A stretch of DNA of 37,468 nt from Actinomyces bouchesdurhonensis (GCF_900128465.1 NZ_LT635868.1:539213-576680); one strand, 5' to 3'. Numbered from the stretch's first letter, positions 1-8,928 are shown. Made by a program: numbers and translations. Notes: a model not told the origin generated them from the sequence alone.

Positions 1-1892
1 GCGGCGTCCGCCGCATCGTCGTGGCGGTCAATGAGCGCACCGACCTCTCGCTCGAGCCGTTCCCGTGGGCGCGGCGCTAGCTCCGCATCATCGTCCAACC
101 AGGCGACAGCCTCGGGACGCTTAGAGAGGGCATCGGCAATCCAACGGGAGTTCGGCAGCATCGTCATCAGCCTGCGGGCAGCCACGCCGGAGTCGCGCAG
201 AAGCGCCAGATACCAGTGCGATTCTCCGATGTTTTCAGAGAGGATACGGAAATTCAGCAGGCCCATATCGGGGTCCGCGCCGTCCGCCAGCCACGAGATG
301 AACACAGGTAACAAATGACGTTGAATGGCGGCACGGCGACTCGTTCCTCGCGTGAGCGCACCGATGTGTGTGAGGGCACCGACAGGGTCGCGGTAGCCGA
401 TGGCGGCCAGGCGATCGCGCGCGCCATCGGCATGCAGGGAGGCCTCGTCGTCGCGAAGCGACGCGGTGGCGGCAACAATCGGACGGTAGAAAACATCCTC
501 GTGCAAGGCACGGACACGCGAGCGCACGTCGTCAATGGCCACTCGAATCGAATCGGCATCCGGATAACGCACCGGATCCATGGCGCGCCCGAGAATACGC
601 AGGTCGCGGTCCCTGTCAGGAATCAGGTGGTTGCGGTGCATGCGTGGCAGCTGCGTGCGATGCTCGAAGGCGCGCAGGAAGCGGTAGCAGGAGGACAGCT
701 GGTCAGCGTCGGAACGAGCGATGTAGCCGCCCTCACGCAGCGCTTCGATAGCTTCCAGCGTCGAGCGTACGCGCAAGAAGGCGTCGGTGCGCCCGTGGAC
801 CAGCTGCAGGAGCTGCACGGTAAACTCGACGTCGCGTAGTCCACCCCGGCCTAGTTTGAGTTCACGTGAGGCATGGGTGCGCGAAATGTTGTCCTCGACG
901 CGACGACGCATCGCACGCGCTGCCTCGACGAAACCGTCCCTGCCCGACGCGCTCCACACGTAAGGCTGAGCGGCCTCCTCGAACGACCGACCAAGCTTCA
1001 CATCACCCGCACAGGCGCGCGCTTTGAGCAGCGCCTGGAACTCCCACGTCTGCGCCCACTTATCCCAGTACTGGTGATAGGACTCGATTGTGCGCACCAG
1101 AACACCGTTACGTCCCTCGGGTCGCAGATTCACGTCGATCGTCCACAGAGGAGCTTCGTTGCCGGGACCCGAGCAGGCCGAGGCCGCGCTCGAAGCCAGA
1201 CGAGTGGCTACCTCGAGGGCAGCTCGTTCGTCACCATCGGCCCCCGCTTCGGCAACGTAGACGACGTCCACGTCCGAGATGTAGTTGAGTTCGCGCGCAC
1301 CCGTCTTCCCCATCGCGATGACCGCGAATGGCACCAACCCCTCCGGGTCGATGTCGCGCCGAGCCAGAGCGAGCGCCGCGTCGAGTGTGGCATCCACCAG
1401 GTCGGAGAGACGCCTTCCCACGCTCGGCATCACTTCCTGCGGGTCACCACTGGTCAAGTCATCTGCGGCAATGGCAAGGAGCACCCGACGATAAGCGGCG
1501 CGAAGGTCGTCGGAGCTGGCTGCCGGATCCGCGACCCACGCGCCCGTACCGACCGCGTGGGCCCCCACTGCCTCGTACAAGACATCCCGGGCCGCGCCCG
1601 GATCCTCGTTGATGGACGCCGCGCGCGCGGGCTGTGCGATCACGTAATCACCGAGCCACCCGCTGCCGCCCATGATCGCGCACAAGCGCTTCCTTGCCCG
1701 TTCATCTCGCGTCAAAGAATCGACGAGGCCGGGGTCCGCCTCACGCAGGCGAACAACCTGAAGCAACGCCTGGTCAGGGTCAGCCGATGCGCTCAGATCC
1801 CCCACCCACAATTCGCCCCTCGGCAGCTCGTCAAGAAATGACTGGGTGCGCCTCGCGTCAAGGAATCCGGCAAGCCGCAGATCGTCGGGCAT
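1..1892 (-). CDS. glnE: GlnE, bifunctional glutamine synthetase adenylyltransferase/deadenylase (partial, C-terminus beyond window)
   Basis: This reading frame has no stop from its ATG at 1892 to the left window edge, giving about 630 residues of a protein normally near 1000. The family adenylylates and deadenylylates glutamine synthetase according to nitrogen status. Around residues 195-206 the nucleotidyltransferase motif reads ARELNYISDVDVV, matching the G-x2-ELN-x2-SD-x-D signature of the N-terminal deadenylylating domain. Further on it has the family's KLGRGGLRDVEFTVQLLQL stretch. The second, adenylylating catalytic domain should lie outside the window. The ATG shares one base with the glnA stop (TGATG at 1894-1890), so the two genes are translationally coupled. 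In Mycobacterium tuberculosis glnE lies between glnA1 and glnA2, so the main glnA may lie just left of this window (inference). Confidence 0.95.
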   Translation of the reverse strand, partial: MPDDLRLAGFLDARRTQSFLDELPRGELWVGDLSASADPDQALLQVVRLREADPGLVDSLTRDERARKRLCAIMGGSGWLGDYVIAQPARAASINEDPGAARDVLYEAVGAHAVGTGAWVADPAASSDDLRAAYRRVLLAIAADDLTSGDPQEVMPSVGRRLSDLVDATLDAALALARRDIDPEGLVPFAVIAMGKTGARELNYISDVDVVYVAEAGADGDERAALEVATRLASSAASACSGPGNEAPLWTIDVNLRPEGRNGVLVRTIESYHQYWDKWAQTWEFQALLKARACAGDVKLGRSFEEAAQPYVWSASGRDGFVEAARAMRRRVEDNISRTHASRELKLGRGGLRDVEFTVQLLQLVHGRTDAFLRVRSTLEAIEALREGGYIARSDADQLSSCYRFLRAFEHRTQLPRMHRNHLIPDRDRDLRILGRAMDPVRYPDADSIRVAIDDVRSRVRALHEDVFYRPIVAATASLRDDEASLHADGARDRLAAIGYRDPVGALTHIGALTRGTSRRAAIQRHLLPVFISWLADGADPDMGLLNFRILSENIGESHWYLALLRDSGVAARRLMTMLPNSRWIADALSKRPEAVAWLDDDAELAPRPRERLEREVGALIDRHDDAADA

Positions 1893-3232
1893 CACCGGGG
1901 CACAACCTTCAGGAATTGCTCAAGCTCCTGGCGCGTAATCTGCTGACGATACTCCGTCCATTCCTTACGTTTGTTACGGATGACATAGTCAAAAACCTGC
2001 TCACCGAGCGTAGAAGCCACCAGCTCCGACTTCTTCATCGCCCGAACAGCATCCGACAACGACGCGGGCAACGCGTGGATACCCATGACTTGACGCTCAC
2101 GATCAGACAGATCCCACACATTGTCCTCGGCCTCGGGCATAAGATCCATCTTCTTCTCAATGCCATCCAAACCTGCCGCAATCATCACGGCGAAAGCCAA
2201 ATAGGGGTTGGCGCTCGGGTCGGGAGCACGATACTCAATACGAGCGGACGCGCTCTTCTTCGGCTTGTACAGGGGCACACGCACCAGCGCCGAACGATTC
2301 AAGTGTCCCCAACACACATAGGAAGGAGCCTCTCCCCCACCCCACAGTCGCTTGTAAGAGTTCACGTGCTGATTCGTAACCGCCGCAATCTCTTCGGCAT
2401 GCGCGAGCAGACCCGCAATGAACCGTCTCCCCGTCTCCGACAGCCGATACTGACCCGACGGCGAAAAGAACGCATTCTCCTCGCCCTCAAAAAGCGAGAC
2501 ATGCGTGTGCATGCCCGACCCCGGGTGCTCGATGAAAGGCTTGGGCATGAATGTGGCGACCAGATCCTCACGCAGGGCCACCTCCTCAATGACGGTACGC
2601 GCCGTCATGATATTGTCAGCCGCGCGCACCGGATCAACGGCACGCAAATCGATCTCGTTTTGGCCGGGCCCTCCCTCGTGGTGTGAAAACTCGACGGGGA
2701 TCCCCATGTCCTCCAGCATGCCCACGGCGCGCCGCCTGAAATCGTTCGAATCCCCGCGCGCAACATGATCGAAGTAACCAGCCTGGTCCACCGGAATCAT
2801 CCGCTCGGGAGTAACTGGCTGACGCAACAGATAAAACTCAATCTCCGGGTGCATCATGACGCGGAAGCCCGCGTCAGCCGCGCGTTCGACGACGCGCTCA
2901 AGGACGCCGCGAGGGTCGGAAGGGGCGTGACGACCGTCCGGCATGAGCACGTCGCAGAACATGCTCGCCACAGGATCCTCGTGAGAACGCCACGGCAACA
3001 GCTGGAAGGTCGAAGCGTCGGGCATCAGGAGCATGTCGGACTCGAACACTCGCGTAAGGCCCTCGACGGCTGAGCCGTCGAAACCAATCCCCTCGCTAAA
3101 GGCATCCTCCAGCTCACCCGGATCGATCGAAATCGACTTCAAGACACCAGCGACATCCGTGAACCAGAGACGAATGAAACGGATATTCTTCTGCGCAACC
3201 TCGCGCAGCACGTATTCCTGATGAGAATCCAC
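1892..3232 (-). CDS. glnA: Type I glutamine synthetase, GlnA2-like
   Basis: Predicted ATP-dependent ligase forming a glutamine-type amide from glutamate and ammonia in the cytoplasm. The 446-residue product carries the GS hallmarks in order: GFDGSAVEG, HHEGGPGQNEID, FMPKPFIEHPGSGMHTH, NSYKRLWGGGEAPSYV and RIEYRAPDPSANPYLA. I place the start at the GTG at 3232 because GGGAGG lies 6 bases upstream and the resulting length matches Rv2222c (GlnA2). A longer frame starting at 3370 would run into the preceding gene and terminator. The site where GSI-beta enzymes carry the adenylylated tyrosine (NLYDLP) reads NVWDL here, with Trp at about residue 373, so this enzyme should not be an AMP acceptor for the adjacent GlnE. 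Several GlnA2-like paralogs act on polyamines or unknown amines, so the exact substrate is open. Confidence 0.95.
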   Translation of the reverse strand: MDSHQEYVLREVAQKNIRFIRLWFTDVAGVLKSISIDPGELEDAFSEGIGFDGSAVEGLTRVFESDMLLMPDASTFQLLPWRSHEDPVASMFCDVLMPDGRHAPSDPRGVLERVVERAADAGFRVMMHPEIEFYLLRQPVTPERMIPVDQAGYFDHVARGDSNDFRRRAVGMLEDMGIPVEFSHHEGGPGQNEIDLRAVDPVRAADNIMTARTVIEEVALREDLVATFMPKPFIEHPGSGMHTHVSLFEGEENAFFSPSGQYRLSETGRRFIAGLLAHAEEIAAVTNQHVNSYKRLWGGGEAPSYVCWGHLNRSALVRVPLYKPKKSASARIEYRAPDPSANPYLAFAVMIAAGLDGIEKKMDLMPEAEDNVWDLSDRERQVMGIHALPASLSDAVRAMKKSELVASTLGEQVFDYVIRNKRKEWTEYRQQITRQELEQFLKVVPR

Positions 3233-3237
3233 CGTAA

Positions 3238-3244
3238 CCCTCCC
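3238..3244 (-). promoter_or_regulatory. Ribosome binding site fixing the glnA start
   Basis: On the minus strand GGGAGGG lies just upstream of the GTG at 3232. It is the only good Shine-Dalgarno in this stretch and supports the 446-residue start over the ATG-proximal frame at 3370. Confidence 0.7.
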
Positions 3245-3258
3245 GTTTAATAGACCAC

Positions 3259-3285
3259 GGGCCGACCGCGGACTGCGGTCGGCCC
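3259..3285 (-). terminator. GC-rich hairpin between the SPFH gene and glnA
   Basis: A perfect 11-bp inverted repeat (GGGCCGACCGC / GCGGTCGGCCC) with a 5-base loop sits in the 68-bp gap between the SPFH gene stop and the glnA start. The minus-strand sequence after the stem (GTGGTCTATTAAAC) is only weakly T-rich, so termination could be partial. It separates the SPFH run from glnA-glnE. Confidence 0.65.
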
Positions 3286-3300
3286 GGCGTGGCTTCCAGT

Positions 3301-4260
3301 CTACTTGCCCAGGTTGAAACCCTTCGAGATGGATTCCAGTGCGCCAGTCAGATCGGATGGCAGCATCCACAGCTTAGATGCCTGGCCGTCGGCAATCTTC
3401 GGCAACATCTCAAGATACTTGTAGGAGAGCAGCTCCGGCGTCGCCTTGCCCGCGTTGATCGCGGCGAAGACCGTCTGGATGGCCTCAGCCTCACCCTGAG
3501 CGCGCAAGATCTGGGCCTGGCGCGCACCCTCAGCCTGGAGAATCAAGGCCTCCTTCTGACCCCTAGCCTGCAGAACCTGCGCCTCCTGCTGGGCGGACGC
3601 AGCTAGGACAGCAGCCTGCTTGGCGCCCTCGGCCTTCTTGATCTGCGACTCACGCTCGGCCTCGGCCGTCAGAATCGTCGCACGCTTCGTACGCTCTGCC
3701 GTGATTTGCTGTTCCATGGCAGCCAACACTCGCGGCGGCGGCTCAATGGACTTCAGTTCCACGCGGGTCACGCGAATGCCCCACGGTCCCGTGGCCTCGT
3801 CGAGAACTCCGCGCAGCTGCTTGTTGATCGACTCACGCGAAGTCTGTGTCTGCTCCAGATCAAGGGAACCGATCAGGTTACGCAGGGTCGTGGCCGTCAG
3901 CTGTTCGATCGCCTGGAGGAAATTCGCTACCTCATAGGTCGCACCGCGCGGGTCAGTGATCTGGAAGTAGATCACCGAATCGATTGAGACCATGGCCTGG
4001 TCGGCTGTGATCACGGGCTGGGGCGGAAAGTTCGCGACCTGCTCACGCAGGTCGACATTCGCGGCAACACGATCCACAAAGGGAACCAGGAGATGAAAGC
4101 CGCCACGGAGAATCGACTGGTAACGGCCCAGCCGTTCAATCACGAATGCGCGCGACTGCGGAACGATCCTCACCGCCCGCACAAGCGCCACGACGACGAA
4201 GACGATCACCGCGAAAATAACAACCAGCGCGATGTTAGCGACAAGTTCACCAGAATTCAT
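3301..4260 (-). CDS. SPFH/band 7 membrane protein (stomatin/QmcA-like)
   Basis: The product has 319 residues. An N-terminal membrane segment (about residues 7-30) is followed by an SPFH domain that begins near AFVIERLGRYQSIL and continues through VDLREQVANFPPQPVITAD. After it comes a long Ala/Gln/Glu-rich coiled coil (about residues 175-265, repeated AxGxxEAxxLQAxG patterns) and a short C-terminal tail. Such proteins oligomerise into membrane scaffolds associated with lipid microdomains and quality control. It follows an NfeD-like gene by 40 bp, and SPFH plus NfeD is a classic paired operon. The minus-strand AAAGGAAAG about 5 bases before the ATG supports the start. The specific partner or client is unknown. 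Confidence 0.92.
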   Translation of the reverse strand: MNSGELVANIALVVIFAVIVFVVVALVRAVRIVPQSRAFVIERLGRYQSILRGGFHLLVPFVDRVAANVDLREQVANFPPQPVITADQAMVSIDSVIYFQITDPRGATYEVANFLQAIEQLTATTLRNLIGSLDLEQTQTSRESINKQLRGVLDEATGPWGIRVTRVELKSIEPPPRVLAAMEQQITAERTKRATILTAEAERESQIKKAEGAKQAAVLAASAQQEAQVLQARGQKEALILQAEGARQAQILRAQGEAEAIQTVFAAINAGKATPELLSYKYLEMLPKIADGQASKLWMLPSDLTGALESISKGFNLGK

Positions 4261-4300
4261 CGCATCTTTCCTTTCTTAGTAGAAGACTAACGAACACGCG

Positions 4301-4765
4301 TCAGGAGACGTGACCGGCGTAAGGATTCGTCGGACCGCCCGTGGGATTTAGCGCGCTAACCACTGCAGTGGCACCGTCGATACGCTCAACGCACACCTCG
4401 ACACCCACCGGAATTGACGGACCCTCCGTCCGGGCACTCCACTCCCCACCAGAGAACTGAATGCGCCCGTTACGCTCGCCAACGATCTCTGTCACGTAAC
4501 CTGTCCGACCGATCAACGCGTCCGCATTCGTTCGCACATCGGGCGTCGAGCGTTCCACGCGGCCCTTGAGGAAGGGACGCACCACGAAAAGGAGAGCAAC
4601 CGCGACGACCACAAAAATGATCATCTGCACCGCAAGGCTAGCTCCCAGCGCACCGGCAATCCCGGCCGCCAGCGCGCCGATCGCAAGCATGAGGAAGACG
4701 AAACTGACCGCCATCACCTCGACGATGCCGCACACAAGGGCAGCGAGTATCCACATCCACCACAT
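4301..4765 (-). CDS. NfeD-like membrane protein
   Basis: Short NfeD family protein of 154 residues. Two or three hydrophobic segments occupy roughly residues 3-66, and a soluble C-terminal OB-fold-like domain follows, beginning near the DALIGRTGYVTE motif typical of NfeD C-termini (GxxGxA/V-x-L/E). I chose the ATG at 4765 (starting MWWMWILAAL) because AGGAG lies 7 bases upstream; the open frame extends 32 codons further but into the preceding ABC gene. It starts 10 bp after that gene's stop and is followed by the SPFH gene, which is its usual functional partner. Protease-bearing long NfeD versions exist, but this one lacks the serine protease domain. Confidence 0.88.
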   Translation of the reverse strand: MWWMWILAALVCGIVEVMAVSFVFLMLAIGALAAGIAGALGASLAVQMIIFVVVAVALLFVVRPFLKGRVERSTPDVRTNADALIGRTGYVTEIVGERNGRIQFSGGEWSARTEGPSIPVGVEVCVERIDGATAVVSALNPTGGPTNPYAGHVS

Positions 4766-4775
4766 GGCCACACTC

Positions 4776-5564
4776 CTATTCGGTGACGCCGCGCGCCCAC
4801 CAGCGCCCGTCCGTGCGTCCGGCAAGCAGGGGCATGCCATAGACTTCAGAAAGATTGACACCCGTCAGAACGTCCTCGATGGGACCCTGGTGGGCGATCG
4901 TCCCCTTCAACATGATCGCGCAGTGCGTCGCGCCGTCGGGAATCTCCTCGATCTGGTGAGTCACGAGAATAATTTGCGGGGACTTCGAACCCTTCATGAT
5001 CTCGGACAGTGCCGTGATGAGCAGCTCGCGGGCCCCCAGGTCAAGCCCGGACGTCGGCTCGTCGAGAATGAGCACCTCCGGGTCTGTCATGAGCGCGCGG
5101 GCCAGCATCACCCGCTGCGCTTCGCCCTCGGAGAGCGTGGAAAACTCGTGCTCTGCGAGGTGATCGATGCCGAAGATCTCCATGAGCGCACGTGCGCGCT
5201 CATCGTCGACCTGCTCATATTCTTCGTCGTGTGCGACAGCGAGGCCCCAGGCCGCGCTGCGCACGGTGTCCAACACCGACTGCGTGGGAACGATTTTCGC
5301 TGCCACGGCTGCCGAAGCCAATCCGACTCGTGTCGCCGCCTCAGCAGGATCCACTTGAGCGAGATCCGTCTCGGACAGGGCTACCTCACCCGCATCGGGG
5401 GCAACCCGACCGGAAGCGACGCGCGCGAGCGTCGTCTTACCCGCACCGTTAGGACCAACGATAACCCAGTGCTGGCGCGGACGTGTTGACCACGAGACGT
5501 CGGATAGTACCTGAGTGTCTCCTCGCTGGAGAGACACGTGAGAGAGATTCAGGACGTAAGTCAT
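4776..5564 (-). CDS. ABC transporter ATP-binding protein without a local permease
   Basis: A single nucleotide-binding domain of 262 residues. It shows Walker A GPNGAGKTT (37-45), a divergent signature LSEGE (144-148, usually LSGGQ), Walker B LILDEP (165-170), the D-loop SGLD and an H-loop in LVTHQ. It resembles the ModF/YlmA-type stand-alone ATPases annotated as molybdenum-type importer subunits, but no permease or solute-binding gene is adjacent, so the substrate cannot be assigned. It lies 36 bp after the glycogen synthase stop and 10 bp before nfeD and may be co-transcribed with both. There is no clear Shine-Dalgarno before the ATG. A membrane role through the downstream NfeD/SPFH proteins is possible but unproven. 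Confidence 0.85.
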   Translation of the reverse strand: MTYVLNLSHVSLQRGDTQVLSDVSWSTRPRQHWVIVGPNGAGKTTLARVASGRVAPDAGEVALSETDLAQVDPAEAATRVGLASAAVAAKIVPTQSVLDTVRSAAWGLAVAHDEEYEQVDDERARALMEIFGIDHLAEHEFSTLSEGEAQRVMLARALMTDPEVLILDEPTSGLDLGARELLITALSEIMKGSKSPQIILVTHQIEEIPDGATHCAIMLKGTIAHQGPIEDVLTGVNLSEVYGMPLLAGRTDGRWWARGVTE

Positions 5565-5600
5565 GCATCAAGCCTAGTCGTGTTGGACACCGAGCGCGCC

Positions 5601-6824
5601 TCAGACGAGCGAGCGGTACAGCTCGGCGGTCTTGACGCCGATCGCTTGCCAAGAGAAGTGCTCGCGAGCACGCACGAGTCCTGCCTCGCCCATGCGGCGA
5701 CCAAGCTCGGGGTCGTCCAGCACGCGGATGAGGCGGTCGGCCATGTCACGCTCGAAGGTCTCGGGGTCAAGCGGCGTGCCGGTACCGTCCTGCATCTGCT
5801 CGATAGGAACGAGGTAGCCAGTCTTTCCGTCGACGATAACGTCGGGGATACCGCCGGTCGCAGTGCCAACGACGGGCAGGCCAAGCGCCATCGCCTCGAG
5901 GTTGACAATACCAAGAGGCTCGTAGACGGAGGGGGTGATAAAAACCTGGGCGGCTGACAGGATGGCAGCAACCTCGGGCTGCGGGAGCATCTCGGAGATG
6001 AGCACGACACCGGAGCGCGTGGCACGCAGCTCGGCGACGAGGCCCTCAACTTCCGCGGCGATCTCGGGGGTGTCCGGGGCGCCGGCGCACAGGACCAGCT
6101 GGACATCGTCTGGAAGCAGGCGGGCGGCGCGCAGGAAGTAAGGCAGACCCTTCTGACGCGTGATACGACCGACGAAGACCACTGTGCGGCGCGTCGGGTC
6201 GATGCCATGCTCGGTCAGAACGCGCGAACGCAGCTCTTCCCCGGCCTCGCCAACCGGCGCGTGCCACTTACTCAGGTCAATACCGTTGTGGATGACGTGA
6301 ACGCGGGCTGGGTCGACGCTCGGGTAGCAGCGCAGGATGTCCTCTCGCATACCATTGGAAACAGCAACGATAGCGGCGGCAGCCTCGTAAGCAGTCTTTT
6401 CCACGTAGGAGGACAGGCGGTACCCGCCGCCGAGCTGCTCAGCCTTCCAGGGGCGCAGCGGCTCCAGTGAGTGCGCAGAAACGACGTGAGGAATGTCGCC
6501 CAGAAGCGAAGCGACATGGCCCGCGAAGTTGGCGTACCACGTGTGCGAGTGCACCAGGTCCGAACCTTCGCACGCAGCTGCGATCTCAAGATCGACGCCG
6601 AGGGTACGCAACGCTGCGTTCGCCCCATCCAGCTGCGGCAGATCCGCATGGCCGGTGACCCCCGGGTCTGCACCATCGGTCCCCGGGGCGCGGGGGCCGT
6701 CAAATGCCTGCACTCGCAGGTCATCGACGAGTCCGCGCAGTACCTTAGCCAATTCGAGAACATGGACACCCGCTCCGCCGTACACGTGAGGCGGGTATTC
6801 GCGGGTAAGTAGATCGACGCGCAT
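5601..6824 (-). CDS. glgA: ADP-glucose-dependent GT4 glucosyltransferase: actinobacterial glycogen synthase / maltose-1-phosphate synthase
   Basis: The 407-residue GT4 enzyme opens with a Rossmann glycine loop, HVYGGAGVHV (13-22), and carries the donor-binding E-x7-E pair at E302 and E310 in PSVYEPLGIVNLE. It belongs to the Corynebacterium-type glgA family. Mycobacterial members (Rv1212c) have been reassigned as GlgM, which makes alpha-maltose-1-phosphate from ADP-glucose and glucose-1-phosphate. The divergent arrangement with glgC is the same as Rv1212c/Rv1213, so the GlgM activity is a real alternative to chain-extending glycogen synthase. The ATG at 6824 is chosen because GGAAGGA lies about 7 bases upstream and the N-terminus then matches family starts. 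Cytoplasmic. Confidence 0.92.
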   Translation of the reverse strand: MRVDLLTREYPPHVYGGAGVHVLELAKVLRGLVDDLRVQAFDGPRAPGTDGADPGVTGHADLPQLDGANAALRTLGVDLEIAAACEGSDLVHSHTWYANFAGHVASLLGDIPHVVSAHSLEPLRPWKAEQLGGGYRLSSYVEKTAYEAAAAIVAVSNGMREDILRCYPSVDPARVHVIHNGIDLSKWHAPVGEAGEELRSRVLTEHGIDPTRRTVVFVGRITRQKGLPYFLRAARLLPDDVQLVLCAGAPDTPEIAAEVEGLVAELRATRSGVVLISEMLPQPEVAAILSAAQVFITPSVYEPLGIVNLEAMALGLPVVGTATGGIPDVIVDGKTGYLVPIEQMQDGTGTPLDPETFERDMADRLIRVLDDPELGRRMGEAGLVRAREHFSWQAIGVKTAELYRSLV

Positions 6825-6861
6825 GATGTGGTCCTTCCGACAGTAGCGACGCGTGTAACAC

Positions 6862-6867
6862 ATAGTA
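6862..6867 (-). promoter_or_regulatory. Candidate -10 element for glgA
   Basis: On the minus strand TACTAT lies 37 bases before the glgA ATG, which would give a leader of about 30 nt. No convincing -35 hexamer is spaced 16-18 bases upstream, so this is a weak prediction. The 169-bp divergent region 6825-6993 must also contain the glgC promoter; TAATAC at 6926-6931 is a possible -10 for that direction. Confidence 0.3.
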
Positions 6868-6993
6868 TCGGAAATCACCGCGACCGAAATTGAAACGAGA
6901 CGGTGTAGCAATCCATAGACATTTGTAATACAGTGTGACTACACCCACGGTCTGCGGCGATGCAGGCCACGTCGACCAACGAAGAGGTGCCGT

Positions 6994-8229
6994 ATGGCAA
7001 AGAACCACGTTCTGGCAATCGTTCTTGCGGGCGGTGAGGGTAAGCGTCTGATGCCGCTGACGGCAGATCGCGCGAAACCGGCCGTTCCATTTGGAGGTCA
7101 TTTCCGTCTGATCGATTTCGCCCTGTCGAACATCGTCAACTCCGGATACCTCAAGATCGTTGTCCTGACCCAGTACAAGTCCCACTCTCTCGACCGCCAT
7201 ATCTCGACGACCTGGTACACCTCTCCCCTGCTCGGCGACTTCATTTCTCCCGTTCCCGCTCAGCAGCGACGTGGGCCGCACTGGTATCTGGGCAGTGCGG
7301 ATGCGATTTACCAGTCGCTGAACATCGTGGACGATGAGCAGCCCGACTATATCGTCATCATCGGAGCGGACAACATCTACCGCATGGACTTCTCTCAGAT
7401 GGTCCAGCACCATATCGACTCTGGCCTGCCGGCTACAGTCGCGGGCATCCGCCAGCCGATTGAACTTGCTCCCGCGTTGGGCGTCATCGACGGTGAAGGC
7501 GGAGTCGTCAAGAATTTCCTCGAGAAGCCCAAGCATGCCGAAGGTCTGCCGGATGACCCCACAAAGGTGCTCGCGTCGATGGGTAACTACGTGTTTACCA
7601 CGAAGGACCTGGTGAACGCGCTGCGCGAGGACGCCCAGGACCCCGACTCGAAACACGACATGGGTGGCAACATCATCCCGTGGTTCGTCTCGCGCGGCGA
7701 GTGCGGCGTCTACGACTTCCAGGACAACGACGTGCCAGGTTCGACCGACCGCGACCGCGACTACTGGCGCGACGTTGGCACACTGGACGCCTACTACGAG
7801 GCGAACATGGACCTGATCTCGGTGCACCCGGTGTTCAACCTGTACAACCGCAGGTGGCCGACGATGACAATGATCGACGGCTCGCTGCCGCCGGCTAAGT
7901 TCGTCTACGGCGACCAGGATCGTATGGGTCACGCAATGGATTCTTTTGTTTCGCCCGGCGTGATCGTCTCGGGCGGCGAGATCGTGCGCTCGATTATTTC
8001 CCCGAACACCTACATCCACTCGTGGGCGCAGCTCTCGGATTCGGTCGTGATGCATGGCACGCGCGTGGGTCGACATTCGAAGGTTGTCAAGGCGATTCTG
8101 GACAAGAACGTCGTTGTCGAGGAAGGTGCCGTCGTTGGTGTTGACCTCGAGCATGACGTTGAGCGCGGCTTCACGGTCACTGAGTCTGGTATCACAGTCG
8201 TCCCCAAGGGGACGGTCGTTCGCAAGTGA
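6994..8229 (+). CDS. glgC: Glucose-1-phosphate adenylyltransferase (ADP-glucose pyrophosphorylase)
   Basis: Makes ADP-glucose from ATP and glucose-1-phosphate, the committed step for glycogen and maltose-1-phosphate synthesis. The 411-residue protein has the nucleotide-binding loop [13 protein letters not shown] (11-23) followed by [10 protein letters not shown], the conserved [10 protein letters not shown] (124-133), FLEKPK (about 175-180) and a C-terminal left-handed beta-helix half with hexapeptide-type repeats ([30 protein letters not shown]). GAAGAGG precedes the ATG. It is divergent from glgA, which uses its product, and its stop overlaps the serB start by four bases. Allosteric control by glycolytic intermediates is usual for the family, but the effector cannot be read from sequence. 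Confidence 0.97.
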   Translation: MAKNHVLAIVLAGGEGKRLMPLTADRAKPAVPFGGHFRLIDFALSNIVNSGYLKIVVLTQYKSHSLDRHISTTWYTSPLLGDFISPVPAQQRRGPHWYLGSADAIYQSLNIVDDEQPDYIVIIGADNIYRMDFSQMVQHHIDSGLPATVAGIRQPIELAPALGVIDGEGGVVKNFLEKPKHAEGLPDDPTKVLASMGNYVFTTKDLVNALREDAQDPDSKHDMGGNIIPWFVSRGECGVYDFQDNDVPGSTDRDRDYWRDVGTLDAYYEANMDLISVHPVFNLYNRRWPTMTMIDGSLPPAKFVYGDQDRMGHAMDSFVSPGVIVSGGEIVRSIISPNTYIHSWAQLSDSVVMHGTRVGRHSKVVKAILDKNVVVEEGAVVGVDLEHDVERGFTVTESGITVVPKGTVVRK

Positions 8230-8927
8230 GCGTGACTCGCCTTCTTGACGAGCCGGGTGTTCCGTTGCTGTCACGCAGTGGGGCACCCGGCCTCGTCGTT
8301 ACCGATGTCGATTCGACATTGATTACTCAGGAAGTCATTGAGGAGCTGGCAGACGCCGCTGGCACGCGCGAGCGAGTCGCCGAGATTACTGCGCGCGCCA
8401 TGAACGGCGAACTTGACTTCGCCCAGTCGCTGCGTAAGCGCGTCGCGACCCTCGCGGGTGTTCCAACCACGGTTTTTACCCAGGTTCTGGCGCAAATCAC
8501 GCCGACGCCAGGGGCGCGCGAATTGATTAACGCCGTGCATGGCGCGGGCGGAAAATTCGGCGTCGTCTCCGGCGGCTTCGAAGAGGTAGTCGCGCCTCTC
8601 GCCGCTTCGCTCGGCATCGACTTCTACGCCGCTAACCGTTTAGAAGCGATCGACGGTGTCTTGACGGGCCGCGTTCTCGGGCGCATCGTCACCGCCCAGG
8701 TCAAGGTGGAGTGCCTACGTCAGTGGGCCTCGTCCCTCGGTGTCCCCCGTGAGCGCACGGTTGCGATCGGCGATGGGGCCAACGACATCCCCATGATGAA
8801 CGAGGCCGGTGTCGGTATCGCGTTTTGCGCGAAACCAGCAGTACGCGAGCAGGTCGGCGTCCAACTCAACGTACCTGACCTGTCTCTGACGATCGCCCCA
8901 CTAGGCATGTCCACCGCCTCACAATAG
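8226..8927 (+). CDS. serB: Phosphoserine phosphatase SerB (HAD family)
   Basis: Final step of serine synthesis: hydrolysis of O-phosphoserine. The 233-residue single-domain HAD enzyme has the nucleophile motif DVDST (27-31), motif II in GVVSGGFEE, a motif III lysine in TAQVKVECL and the metal-binding motif [10 protein letters not shown]. The N-terminal ACT domains found in mycobacterial SerB2 are absent. The GTG start overlaps the glgC stop (GTGA at 8226-8229), implying translational coupling between a glycogen gene and a serine gene. Its stop is one base from the stop of the convergent Nudix gene. The motif set could also fit a related HAD phosphatase, but the overall pattern is SerB. Confidence 0.93.
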   Translation: MSVTRLLDEPGVPLLSRSGAPGLVVTDVDSTLITQEVIEELADAAGTRERVAEITARAMNGELDFAQSLRKRVATLAGVPTTVFTQVLAQITPTPGARELINAVHGAGGKFGVVSGGFEEVVAPLAASLGIDFYAANRLEAIDGVLTGRVLGRIVTAQVKVECLRQWASSLGVPRERTVAIGDGANDIPMMNEAGVGIAFCAKPAVREQVGVQLNVPDLSLTIAPLGMSTASQ

Positions 8928-8928
8928 C

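Noticed and set aside
1694-2686. A 330-codon plus-strand frame opposite glnE and glnA
   Set aside because: Antisense shadow of two strongly recognised genes.
6890-6931. TTGAAA and TAATAC as a complete glgC promoter
   Set aside because: The spacing between the hexamers is about 30 bases, too long for a sigma70-type promoter; only the TAATAC was kept as a weak possibility.
6745-8286. A 513-codon open frame on the minus strand opposite glgC
   Set aside because: It lies fully antisense to a clear glgC, has His/Arg/Val-rich composition typical of a high-GC shadow frame, and shows no family motif or ribosome site.
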